The notes under the pieces: generated by a model
Seen by the model: the letters and a program-made list of their open reading frames with translations, nothing else
What the model was told of the DNA's origin: nothing
Databases searched by the model: none
In this document: positions 1 to 6,068 of the stretch, piece by piece
Numbering within the stretch: the first letter of the stretch is position 1
Layout: each line of letters opens with the position of its first letter
Translations under genes and position numbers: made by a program
NCBI GenBank assembly: GCA_947003375.1
Contig: CAMQOJ010000220.1
Coordinates: 1 to 7,037, forward strand
DNA length: 7,037 bases
Direction: 5' to 3'
Source: an uncultured Lachnospiraceae bacterium
GTDB taxonomy: Bacteria > Bacillota > Clostridia > Lachnospirales > Lachnospiraceae

Positions 1-36
1 AGTAAATTCAAGGCCTCTGGGACTTTTTTGCTGTTT

Positions 37-106
37 CAGGTGTCAAACTCAGGATAATAGCGGGAAATGCAATATTTCCCGCTATAAGTTCTATAAGTTT
101 GACCTG
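37..106. repeat. Nested imperfect inverted repeat (possible stem-loop)
   Basis: An inner perfect 12-bp stem pairs 57-68 with 74-85 around a 5-nt loop. An outer stem pairs 37-41 and 44-49 with 96-106, with a two-base bulge at 42-43. The internal loop between the two stems contains a 9-bp tandem repeat. No T-run follows on either strand, so this is not a typical intrinsic terminator. It could be a small palindromic repeat element, a structured RNA end, or an operator-like region upstream of the promoter at 117. The pairing is read directly from the sequence; the function is unknown. Confidence 0.5.
82..99. repeat. 9-bp tandem direct repeat (ctataagtt x2)
   Basis: The nonamer ctataagtt occurs twice head to tail without interruption, inside the asymmetric internal loop of the inverted repeat at 37-106. 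It may be a small duplication or a tandem protein-binding site. No function can be assigned. Confidence 0.5.
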
Positions 107-116
107 GAATAAAAGC

Positions 117-145
117 TTTACACCTTGCCGAAGGACTGTTATAAT
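117..145 (+). promoter_or_regulatory. Sigma-A promoter for the small ORF at 194
   Basis: TTTACA at 117-122 (5 of 6 consensus) and TATAAT at 140-145 (6 of 6) are separated by 17 bp. Transcription would start near 152, giving a leader of about 40 nt before the ATG at 194. The promoter overlaps the TTG at 125 that opens the longest version of the ORF, so it argues for the downstream ATG as the true start. This is a sequence match only; a chance match inside an AT-rich stretch cannot be excluded. Confidence 0.55.
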
Positions 146-193
146 GGAATTGCTGGATACACATGGGAAGCGCTTTGGAAAGTGGGTGATTAT

Positions 194-382
194 ATGCCGA
201 GTGGCGCGGATATTATCAAGGATTATGTCAGTGAATTTTCCAGGCTACAAAACTGGATGCTTGCCATCAAGGAAATAGCGCCAGAAACTTATGAATCGAT
301 GTATGACAGGTACATTGAATTAAAGGTAACTTTAACCAGCCTAGGGGTTAACCTGACAGCAATAGACAAAATCGAGGGATGA
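194..382 (+). CDS. Small hypothetical protein, about 62 aa
   Basis: I do not recognise this protein. It is a small, soluble, probably helical, mildly acidic polypeptide with no signal peptide, membrane segment or cysteine. The middle is amphipathic (SRLQNWMLAIKEIAPETYES) and the C-terminus reads LTSLGVNLTAIDKIEG. The frame is open further upstream, from 113, and a TTG at 125 would give 85 aa. That TTG has no ribosome binding site and lies inside a good promoter, whereas the ATG at 194 is preceded by GGTGA at 185-189 with 4-nt spacing, so the shorter form is preferred. A promoter lies upstream and a terminator at 416-469, so the gene appears to be its own transcription unit. The local sequence is AT-richer than the operon downstream. 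It could instead be the remnant of a longer gene broken upstream, because the residues before Met-24 of the long form also look protein-like. Confidence 0.5.
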   Translation: MPSGADIIKDYVSEFSRLQNWMLAIKEIAPETYESMYDRYIELKVTLTSLGVNLTAIDKIEG

Positions 383-415
383 CCAGCCATACAACTGAAT
401 AGCAGCCACGAAACA

Positions 416-469
416 GGGCGTAAAGTCTTTATGGAGCATCAAGATGCTTCAGGATTTTGCGCCTTTTTT
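416..469 (+). terminator. Intrinsic terminator after the small ORF
   Basis: A long hairpin has an outer arm at 417-427 (ggcgtaaagtc) pairing with 453-463 with two G-T wobbles, and an inner arm at 433-439 pairing with 444-450. Six T residues follow at 464-469. This is the classic shape of a Rho-independent terminator on the plus strand. It ends transcription from the 117-145 promoter and insulates the regulator promoter at 504. No T-run is present for the opposite strand. Confidence 0.75.
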
Positions 470-503
470 AGTGCAATAGATACTGGTCTGTCCAGAGAAA
501 CGC

Positions 504-532
504 TTGACAACAGACCGTATTAGCTATATAAT
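504..532 (+). promoter_or_regulatory. Consensus sigma-A promoter of the GntR/ABC operon
   Basis: TTGACA at 504-509 and TATAAT at 527-532 are perfect matches to both boxes, with the optimal 17-bp spacer. The predicted start of transcription is near 539, leaving a leader of about 44 nt before the ATG at 583. The -10 box lies inside a palindrome (514-537), so the promoter is intrinsically strong but probably shut by its own repressor. A 7-bp inverted repeat (485-491 with 510-516) also flanks the -35 box. Confidence 0.85.
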
Positions 533-537
533 ACGGT
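514..537. promoter_or_regulatory. Operator O1, perfect palindrome over the -10 box
   Basis: The half-sites accgtatta (514-522) and taatacggt (529-537) are perfect 9-bp inverted repeats separated by 6 bp. The palindrome overlaps the -10 hexamer, so a bound dimer would block RNA polymerase. The same architecture recurs at 543-570. YtrA-type GntR regulators commonly bind palindromes in their own promoters. That the regulator encoded at 583 binds here is inferred from position. Confidence 0.7.
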
Positions 538-542
538 TACAG

Positions 543-570
543 AAACTGTATTACGTGACTGATACGGTTT
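543..570. promoter_or_regulatory. Operator O2, second copy of the palindrome in the leader
   Basis: The half-sites actgtatta (545-553) and tgatacggt (560-568) are separated by 6 bp, and flanking aa/tt extends the match to 543-570. Each arm differs from O1 by one transition, and both changed positions could still pair as G-T. The centre is 31 bp from that of O1, close to three helical turns, so two dimers would sit on the same face of the DNA. The site covers the early transcribed leader and ends just before the ribosome binding site at 571-574. Confidence 0.65.
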
Positions 571-582
571 GGAGCGTGGAAA

Positions 583-1008
583 ATGATATCATTCGAAAGA
601 TTCGTCTTAGAGGACAGCGGCCCGGTCTATCTGCAGATCATGCGCTACATCAGGCAGGGGATTGCCGCGGGGGTCATCGGCGACAGGGAGGAGGTGCCCT
701 CCAGGCGGGCGCTGTCCACCCTGCTGGGCGTGAACCCCAATACGATTCAGAAGGCCTACCATATGCTGGAGGAAGAGGGCATCATCCAGTCCCGCTCCGG
801 CGCAAAGAGCTATACATGCGTGGACGCGGGCACCATAGAACGGATCCGCAGGGAGCAGCTCAGGAGCGAAACCTGCGCCTGGGTGAAGGCCATGAAGCGG
901 ATGGGGGTCTCCAGGGAGGAGGCCTGTGCCCTGGCGGAGGAATTCTGGAAGGCAGGGGAGGCAGACGGCCAGGGGCCGGAAAGGTCCGAGGCGGAGAGAG
1001 GGAGGTAG
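583..1008 (+). CDS. GntR-family transcriptional regulator, YtrA subfamily
   Basis: This 141-aa protein is a one-dimensional match to short YtrA-type GntR regulators. The N-terminal winged helix-turn-helix spans about residues 10-80: PVYLQI..YIRQGI, then EVPSRRALSTLLGV (38-50), the recognition helix NPNTIQKAYHMLEEEG (51-66), and the wing IIQSRSGAKSYTC (67-79). The remaining 60 residues are a short, charged helical tail suited to dimerisation; there is no large ligand-binding domain of the FadR or HutC kind. The ATG at 583 has GGAG at 571-574 with 8-nt spacing. It is first in the operon, and its promoter carries two palindromes, so it probably represses itself and the genes downstream. In Bacillus, YtrA-type regulators control ABC transporter operons induced by cell-wall antibiotics; the signal here is unknown. 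The stop lies next to the start of the following gene, which suggests translational coupling. Confidence 0.9.
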   Translation: MISFERFVLEDSGPVYLQIMRYIRQGIAAGVIGDREEVPSRRALSTLLGVNPNTIQKAYHMLEEEGIIQSRSGAKSYTCVDAGTIERIRREQLRSETCAWVKAMKRMGVSREEACALAEEFWKAGEADGQGPERSEAERGR

Positions 1009-1012
1009 GATG

Positions 1013-1774
1013 ATGGCAGAAAAAAATAGCAGGCATAGGAGAGGCTCATCCGGCGCATTGTCCCTCTGGGCGCTGCTTGCAAAGAGCAGCTTTTATAAGG
1101 TGCTGGCGGTGGCGCTGCTCATGGCCGTGGCGGAGACGGCGCTGTTCGGCCGTGCGCTGCAGAGCGGCCCGGGGGCACCTTTCGAGCTGAAGATAGAGGA
1201 GAGCCGGATTCACTTTGTGTTTCTGGCAGCGCTGGGAGCGGCATTTTTCCTGTTGATTCGGATGAATAGGATTCTGGATAATGAGGGGCGTAATACCGTG
1301 ATGCGGCTCAAGTCCACACAGGCGCAGGTTTTTGTCATACGGACAGCCTATGACGCATTGTGCCTGCTGACGCTGTTTGCCGTGCAGGTGGGGCTGGTGC
1401 TGTGCTTTGCCGTAATCTACCGCCGGATGCCGGGAATGCCGCAGGGGCCGCAGATGCTGTTCCTGGCCTTTTACCGGAACGAATTCCTGCACGGCCTGCT
1501 GCCTATGGCGGATGTGGGAAAGTGGGCGCGCAATGGCCTGATGCTTCTGGCCATGAGCATGGATGAGGCAGGGGGCATCGGAAAGCGGTACCGCGTCACC
1601 CAGGTGTCGGTGTTCGTGATGGCAGCAGCCTGGTTCGCGGCGCCTGTGGGGCTGGCCTGGCAGGATATGGTGTGCTGCCTTGTATATGTGGTAGTGATGG
1701 CAGCGGATCTGCTGGATCTGTACTGGTCATGTAAGGCCGGGGGGAGCGATGGAGGCAGCGGAGGGCATGTATGA
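1013..1774 (+). CDS. Multi-pass membrane protein, probable ABC transporter permease component
   Basis: The 253-aa protein has a basic N-terminus and five or six likely membrane segments: about residues 29-46, 66-83, 112-136, 196-216 and 219-238, with a weaker one at 170-183. No enzyme motif is visible, and the C-terminus is a Gly/Ser-rich tail (KAGGSDGGSGGHV). Two adjacent ATGs exist at 1010 and 1013; GGAGG at 1001-1005 sits 7 nt from 1013 but only 4 nt from 1010, so 1013 is preferred. The longer frame from 926 would overlap the regulator by 83 bases and is unlikely. Its place between a YtrA-type regulator and an ABC ATPase suggests that it forms part of the transport channel, although it does not look like the standard ABC-2 permease. 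Its role is inferred from topology and context. Confidence 0.75.
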   Translation: MAEKNSRHRRGSSGALSLWALLAKSSFYKVLAVALLMAVAETALFGRALQSGPGAPFELKIEESRIHFVFLAALGAAFFLLIRMNRILDNEGRNTVMRLKSTQAQVFVIRTAYDALCLLTLFAVQVGLVLCFAVIYRRMPGMPQGPQMLFLAFYRNEFLHGLLPMADVGKWARNGLMLLAMSMDEAGGIGKRYRVTQVSVFVMAAAWFAAPVGLAWQDMVCCLVYVVVMAADLLDLYWSCKAGGSDGGSGGHV

Positions 1775-1866
1775 GCCGTGAGTCCTGCAGGATGTCCGGG
1801 GGTCCGCAGGCAAGGGAATCGTTGGGAGATGCCTACAGGTGGTACAGAACAAGTCCTGAGCAGTAG
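1771..1866 (+). CDS. Possible 31-aa peptide overlapping the upstream stop (ATGA)
   Basis: An ATG at 1771 overlaps the upstream stop as ATGA and is preceded by GGAGGG at 1760-1765 with 5-nt spacing. The frame runs 31 codons to a TAG at 1864, encoding a hydrophilic, unrecognised peptide (MSRESCRMSGGPQ...). It partly fills the otherwise unexplained 130-nt gap between the two membrane genes. The good start signal supports translation, but the peptide shows no recognisable features. It may be a leader or coupling ORF, or simply chance in GC-rich sequence. Confidence 0.25.
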   Translation: MSRESCRMSGGPQARESLGDAYRWYRTSPEQ

Positions 1867-1904
1867 GAGATGGAACAAGGGGATGGAAGGAGGAGACGGG
1901 GGCT

Positions 1905-2420
1905 TTGAAGCTTTGGAAGAAACTTTGGAAGCGAGTCCACAGGCTGTGGACAGAGCTTGACCAGTGCTTCCCGCCGGGATATGAATTCACTTGGGAGAGG
2001 AACACGGCGGCAGTCCTGCTGGCCCTGTCTATGGTGCTCAGCCTGCAGTATTTCGTAAAGCTGCGGCAGGCTGTGGCGTGGCTATACTATGTGGACAGGG
2101 TTCACGGCAGGGTGCTGAGGCCGGACGCACAGGCAAGGACCTTCCTGGAGCTGGCAGGGCAGTACGGTGGGCTTTTCGTGCCCTACTTCCTGTTCCTGGC
2201 CATTATGGCTGCGCTCCACTATGCCTACTACCATCGGGACACGAAAAGCATCTATCTCATGCGCCGCCTGCCCCGCAGAGACGTCCTGGTGGGAAGCTGC
2301 ATCCGGGTACCGCTGTTGGGCACGGCCGTGGGCATATTGGCACAGATGATGCTTGGATTGATTTATTATGGAAGCTATCTGCTGGTGATGCCCGGGGAGT
2401 GCGGCCCTGCTTTTTGGTGA
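1905..2420 (+). CDS. Small membrane protein, probable second permease component
   Basis: The 171-aa protein begins with a basic, tryptophan-rich amphipathic stretch (MKLWKKLWKRVHRLW), then has membrane segments at about 35-52, 88-108 and 133-160. A conspicuous cytoplasmic-looking loop lies between the last two (YYHRDTKSIYLMRRLPRRD, 108-126); its basic, exposed character would suit contact with the ATPase, but this is inference. The start is TTG, chosen because no ATG or GTG occurs in frame after the stop at 1857. AGGAGG at 1888-1893 lies 11 nt upstream, slightly long, so translation may be modest. It follows the first membrane gene after 130 nt and precedes the ATPase by 57 nt. Together the two membrane proteins would form the channel of a single ABC transporter. 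No family name is claimed. Confidence 0.75.
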   Translation: MKLWKKLWKRVHRLWTELDQCFPPGYEFTWERNTAAVLLALSMVLSLQYFVKLRQAVAWLYYVDRVHGRVLRPDAQARTFLELAGQYGGLFVPYFLFLAIMAALHYAYYHRDTKSIYLMRRLPRRDVLVGSCIRVPLLGTAVGILAQMMLGLIYYGSYLLVMPGECGPAFW

Positions 2421-2477
2421 CAGGAGGCGGCAGGCTGCCAGGGCAATTGCAGGATTATGAGACAGAGAGGGAGAAGC

Positions 2478-3218
2478 ATGCTGGAAATCAGAGGGCTGAA
2501 CAAGACATATTTTGATAGGATGGGAGCCAGGCAGGTTATGTTTGATGTGAGCCTGGCAATCGGGCCGGGGGAGATCGTAGGCCTGTTTGGGGAGAACGGC
2601 GCGGGGAAGACCACGCTTTTGAAGTGCATCCTGGGCTTCCTGCCCTGCAAGGGGGAAATCCTCTTAGACGGAAGGCCCATAGACAAAAGCAATATCCAAC
2701 GGCTGTCCTTTGCCACCTGTGAGCACTCCTTCTTCCCCAACCTGACGCCGGACTCCCACGCGGAATTCTACCAGATGCAGTTCGGCACCTTCCGCCGGGA
2801 GCGGTTTCGGACTTTGATGGAATTCTTCGAGCTGCCCAGGCGCAAGGCGCTGAAGAGCTACTCCACAGGGCAGAAGAACCAGTTCGAGGTCATCATGGCC
2901 CTGTGCCAGGGGGCGGAGTACATCCTGATGGACGAGCCCTTTGCCGGGAACGATGTTTTCAATCGGGAGGATTTCTACAAGGTGCTGCTGGGCATCCTGG
3001 AGCCGGAGGAGACCGTGTTCCTCTCCACCCACCTGATTGAGGAGGTAGAGCGGTTCATCGGACGGGCGGTGCTGCTGAAAGAAGGCAGGATAGCGGGGGA
3101 CGTGTCCACCCTGGAGCTGGAGGAGCAGGGGCGGACGCTGATGGAATATGTCAAGGAGGCCTATGGATACCGGGCCGACAGGGTGAACAGGGCGCTGGAG
3201 AATCTGACGGGGGTATAA
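2478..3218 (+). CDS. ABC transporter ATP-binding protein
   Basis: The 246-aa nucleotide-binding subunit should hydrolyse ATP at the cytoplasmic face to drive its membrane partners. Walker A is GENGAGKTT (38-46). The ABC signature is the variant YSTGQKNQ (128-135) in place of LSGGQ. Walker B is YILMDEPF (148-155) with catalytic Glu-153, and the switch histidine is in STH (183-185). At the Q-loop position the sequence reads CEHSFFPNLT (81-90), with Glu where most family members have Gln; this is seen in some YtrB-like and ABC-2-type ATPases. The ATG at 2478 is preferred because AGGGAG at 2468-2473 precedes it and the family-typical start MLEIRGLNKTY follows; the ATG at 2457 has a poor site. It is the only ATPase in the operon, so it probably works as a homodimer. 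The next gene begins 2 bases after its stop. Confidence 0.92.
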   Translation: MLEIRGLNKTYFDRMGARQVMFDVSLAIGPGEIVGLFGENGAGKTTLLKCILGFLPCKGEILLDGRPIDKSNIQRLSFATCEHSFFPNLTPDSHAEFYQMQFGTFRRERFRTLMEFFELPRRKALKSYSTGQKNQFEVIMALCQGAEYILMDEPFAGNDVFNREDFYKVLLGILEPEETVFLSTHLIEEVERFIGRAVLLKEGRIAGDVSTLELEEQGRTLMEYVKEAYGYRADRVNRALENLTGV

Positions 3219-3220
3219 GT

Positions 3221-4759
3221 ATGAGGAGGAGCTTATTTGTCTCGCTTTTATGTATGGGATTGGCGCTGGTGGCCATTCCCCTTGGGTGGATGCGGGTGGA
3301 TGGGGAGAGGGAGGATGTGGCCATCTGGGAAGAGACGCTTTCCGGCGACCTGGAGGCGGCATCGGGCATCACGGTGCAGGTGGCATCCCACTGGAACGGG
3401 CGTCTGCTGTGGAATACGGAATATACTGTCGGAGACAGTGGGGAGGCCCGGAGCGACCTTACCTTTTCTTCGAAGAGAGTGGAATGGGAGCGGGAGGCCA
3501 GAAGGGCTGCCAGGATGGACTTTGTGTACGGCACTGAATTCGGAACCGGTGAGGGGGACCAATACAAAGGAATCAGTCTGGAGAGCATGCCCTGCCTGCC
3601 CTATCCGGAGGCCGTCCAGGCGGTAGCAGGGCGGGCGGGAGCCGCAGGGAAGTACGCGGAAACGGTGAGAATTGGAGAGTATTACGAATATTATCCCGTC
3701 TTTTTTGAGATATCGGGAACCTCAGTGACGTATCAGGGCGATTATGGGGACGAGACGGTCTTTCTCACAGAGCTGTTCCATATAGGTACGGCCCAGGACT
3801 GTCTGGAGCTGCAGCTGGAAAAGAGAGGCGCCGGGGCGGTGACCTCCCTTTCCGGGCAGAAGGTAGGACGGCCCGGCGACATCATGATCGCGGACGCATC
3901 AGCCTTTGGAAAGGCGGGGGCATATTATGCCTTCAGCTGCGCGGACGCGGAGACGGGAGCCCGGGTGGACAGGGGAGAGAACGCGGGGATTTTCTATCTT
4001 CCTTTTGAAGAGGAGAAATATGGCATCTGTGTGGACCTGGGACAGATGAAAAAGGTCTGCGACCTGCCGGAGGATACGGCTCCCGCGGAGATGCTGCTGG
4101 ACGAGGAGAGAGGATGCCTGTACATGGCTGCGAGGGGAAGGAATGACTACGAACTCTTGGTCTACAGCCTGGATCAGGGGAAGCCTGCTCTGACCCAGCA
4201 GGTGGCTCTGGGCCAGGGGAGGCTTTGCCGGACAGAGGATGGGGAGGAGGAAGGCATTTATCTGGCAGATACGGACGTGGCGCTGGAGCTTGCGCCCACC
4301 ACATTCTGCGCCATGTCCCGGGAGGAAGGCGGACTGCTGATGACCTGGAGCGACAACGGATTCTCCTTTATGACGGAGGAGGACGGGGAATATGGGCTAT
4401 GGTGCAGCGGACAGTTCCCGGAGCAGCCGGAGGAAGAATACGTGGGCACGGGCGGTGGAGGCTGGGTGTGCAACCACATGTTCCCCATAGAGAGGGCATG
4501 CCTGTTTGACGGGGAAAGGCTGGTTCTGGCCGCCTTTGAGGACTGGGACAGCCTGAACGTGCTGCTGGCGGTCTACGACAGGGACGGGAACCTCTACAGC
4601 GGCCGCTGCCTGCAAAACGAAGAGCCGGTCATCGACACATGGGATAAAATCCTGCCCCAGGGAAAGGAGCATGAGACCTGGCTGTGGGGTCGGCTGACGG
4701 ATGAGTACGGCAGCATGGAGCCGAAGGGCGTAAGGCCGCTGGAGCTGATTGGGAAATAA
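3221..4759 (+). CDS. Large membrane-anchored extracytoplasmic protein, possibly beta-propeller
   Basis: The 512-aa protein begins MRR followed by one hydrophobic segment (residues 4-23), an uncleaved signal anchor or signal peptide that would place the rest outside the membrane. Cys-11 is not in a lipobox, so it is unlikely to be a lipoprotein. The C-terminal half contains stretches of alternating short strands, such as ELLVYSLDQGKPAL (311-324), GLLMTWSDNGFSFM (371-384) and LLAVYDRDGNLYSGR (448-462), typical in style of beta-propeller blades. The protein is acidic with many Trp and Tyr and several Cys (about 194, 240, 270, 280, 336, 395, 417). The start lies 2 bases after the ATPase stop with GGGGG about 7 nt upstream, so it is tightly coupled. 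It may sense or bind the transporter's substrate or an envelope signal. I do not recognise the family. Confidence 0.8.
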   Translation: MRRSLFVSLLCMGLALVAIPLGWMRVDGEREDVAIWEETLSGDLEAASGITVQVASHWNGRLLWNTEYTVGDSGEARSDLTFSSKRVEWEREARRAARMDFVYGTEFGTGEGDQYKGISLESMPCLPYPEAVQAVAGRAGAAGKYAETVRIGEYYEYYPVFFEISGTSVTYQGDYGDETVFLTELFHIGTAQDCLELQLEKRGAGAVTSLSGQKVGRPGDIMIADASAFGKAGAYYAFSCADAETGARVDRGENAGIFYLPFEEEKYGICVDLGQMKKVCDLPEDTAPAEMLLDEERGCLYMAARGRNDYELLVYSLDQGKPALTQQVALGQGRLCRTEDGEEEGIYLADTDVALELAPTTFCAMSREEGGLLMTWSDNGFSFMTEEDGEYGLWCSGQFPEQPEEEYVGTGGGGWVCNHMFPIERACLFDGERLVLAAFEDWDSLNVLLAVYDRDGNLYSGRCLQNEEPVIDTWDKILPQGKEHETWLWGRLTDEYGSMEPKGVRPLELIGK

Positions 4760-4777
4760 GGGAAACTGCGGCGGACT

Positions 4778-6061
4778 TTAGATGAACTTATCCAGTTCGG
4801 CTTCCACCTGGGGCATTTTCTTGACCTTGGGGTCACGTATGACATTCCCTCTGGCCACCACCATGCTGAGGTACCTCAAGGCAGTCAGGTCGTCCAGCGG
4901 ATTTTTGGCGCACACGATGAAGTCTGCGCACTTGCCAGCCTCAATGCTCCCTGTAATGTCCCCGATTCCGGCAATCTCGGCATTGCGCTTCGTGGCCGTA
5001 TGCAGGGCGAAGGCATTGGACACCCCGCAGCACTTATGGAAATACTGGAGCTCCCGCCACATGTCGTAATGGGTCACATAGGGGCATCCGGTATCCGTGC
5101 CCAGTCCCACAGGGATGTCGTTTGCCAGGCACTGCTTCGCGCATTCTATGATGCCGTGGAAGACGATTTCACCGTTATAGCGCTCCATTTCCGTCACATG
5201 GCTGATTGCCGGGTCGAAAAGGGCATAGGGCAGCGCCGGGGAGAGGGTGGCCACATGGACGGCGCCCTGCTCCCGGAACAGGCGTAAGATTTCCGCAGTG
5301 GGCTTTGCGCCGTGCTCGACGGTATCCACGCCATTTTCCAGCGCAACCTGCATTCCCTGAGGGCTTTCCACATGGGCGGCTACATGGAAGCCCAGCCTGT
5401 GGGCCTCATCGCAGGCGCTCCTTACCATGTCGGGTTCCATCTTCAGGACACCCGGCTCCCCCTTTACCGTGGCATCCAGCACGCCGCCGGTAATCATGAG
5501 CTTTATCAGATTTGGCTTGTCCTCGGCAATCTTGCGGACATATTCCGCGGCCTCCCGCGGCGTGGTGGCCTCATAGGCCAGAGAACCCGCCATGTGGCCG
5601 CCGGGCACGGATATGGCCATGTTGGCCGCCAGGATGCGGGGGCCGGTGGCCTTGCCGGAGAGGATCAGGTCGCGGATCCAGGTGTCATAGTTCTCTATGC
5701 CCCCTACGGAGCGGAAGGTGGTGACGCCGCTGTAAAGCTCCGTGCGGCAGTAGGACTTGTACATGTATTCTATGTACTTGCGGGTCAGGGCATTGGAGGT
5801 GGCCAGCTTCACGCTTCTTCGCGCATCCATGGGTTTTCCTGTGGGCTTACCGCCCGCCGGGATATGGACATGCAGATTGATCAGCCCGGGCATCAGATAT
5901 TGACCATTCAGGTCAATGACCTCGCAGCCCTCCAGGCGGCATTCCTTCTCTGGCAGGACTGCCGTTATCGTTTCGCCCTCAATCAGGATGGCATGGCCGC
6001 GCCGGGGAATCATGTTCTCGCTGCCGTCCAGGAGAACCAGATTTGTGAACGCTTTTTTCAT
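4778..6061 (-). CDS. Metal-dependent amidohydrolase (imidazolonepropionase/prolidase-like)
   Basis: This 427-aa cytoplasmic hydrolase has the amidohydrolase-superfamily TIM-barrel layout. Visible metal-site residues are His-64 and His-66 in GLINLHVH, Lys-187 in LIKLMITGG (candidate carboxylated lysine), His-230 in HVAAHVE, His-250 in TVEHG and Asp-323 in GLGTDTG. The N-terminal and C-terminal ends (AGKCADFIVCAKNPL) make the usual small beta-sandwich. The group includes imidazolonepropionases and Xaa-Pro/Xaa-Arg dipeptidase-like enzymes, so it likely cleaves a cyclic amide or N-acyl/peptidyl amino acid; the substrate cannot be read from sequence. The start at 6061 is chosen over 6112 because GGGAGG (6074-6069) lies exactly 7 nt upstream. 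It is convergent with the ABC operon (18 bp apart) and downstream of the flagellin in the same direction. There are no histidine-degradation genes nearby, so a hutI role is unlikely. Confidence 0.9.
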   Translation of the reverse strand: MKKAFTNLVLLDGSENMIPRRGHAILIEGETITAVLPEKECRLEGCEVIDLNGQYLMPGLINLHVHIPAGGKPTGKPMDARRSVKLATSNALTRKYIEYMYKSYCRTELYSGVTTFRSVGGIENYDTWIRDLILSGKATGPRILAANMAISVPGGHMAGSLAYEATTPREAAEYVRKIAEDKPNLIKLMITGGVLDATVKGEPGVLKMEPDMVRSACDEAHRLGFHVAAHVESPQGMQVALENGVDTVEHGAKPTAEILRLFREQGAVHVATLSPALPYALFDPAISHVTEMERYNGEIVFHGIIECAKQCLANDIPVGLGTDTGCPYVTHYDMWRELQYFHKCCGVSNAFALHTATKRNAEIAGIGDITGSIEAGKCADFIVCAKNPLDDLTALRYLSMVVARGNVIRDPKVKKMPQVEAELDKFI

Positions 6062-6068
6062 ATAGAAA

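Noticed and set aside
20..30. T-run at 24-29 as the tail of a terminator for a gene left of the window
   Set aside because: The matching 5' arm would lie outside the window, so it cannot be supported.
926..1012. Longer N-terminus for the first membrane protein
   Set aside because: It would overlap the regulator by 83 bases and add a basic, low-complexity stretch; GGAGG at 1001-1005 supports the start at 1013 (or 1010).
504..1013. 169-codon plus-strand ORF starting in the -35 box
   Set aside because: It begins with the TTG of the promoter and runs out of frame through the GntR gene; its Arg/Gly-rich product is a frame shadow.
1778..1960. 60-codon plus-strand ORF starting with GTG in the gap
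   Set aside because: It runs over the ribosome binding site and start of the next membrane gene and shows no recognisable features.
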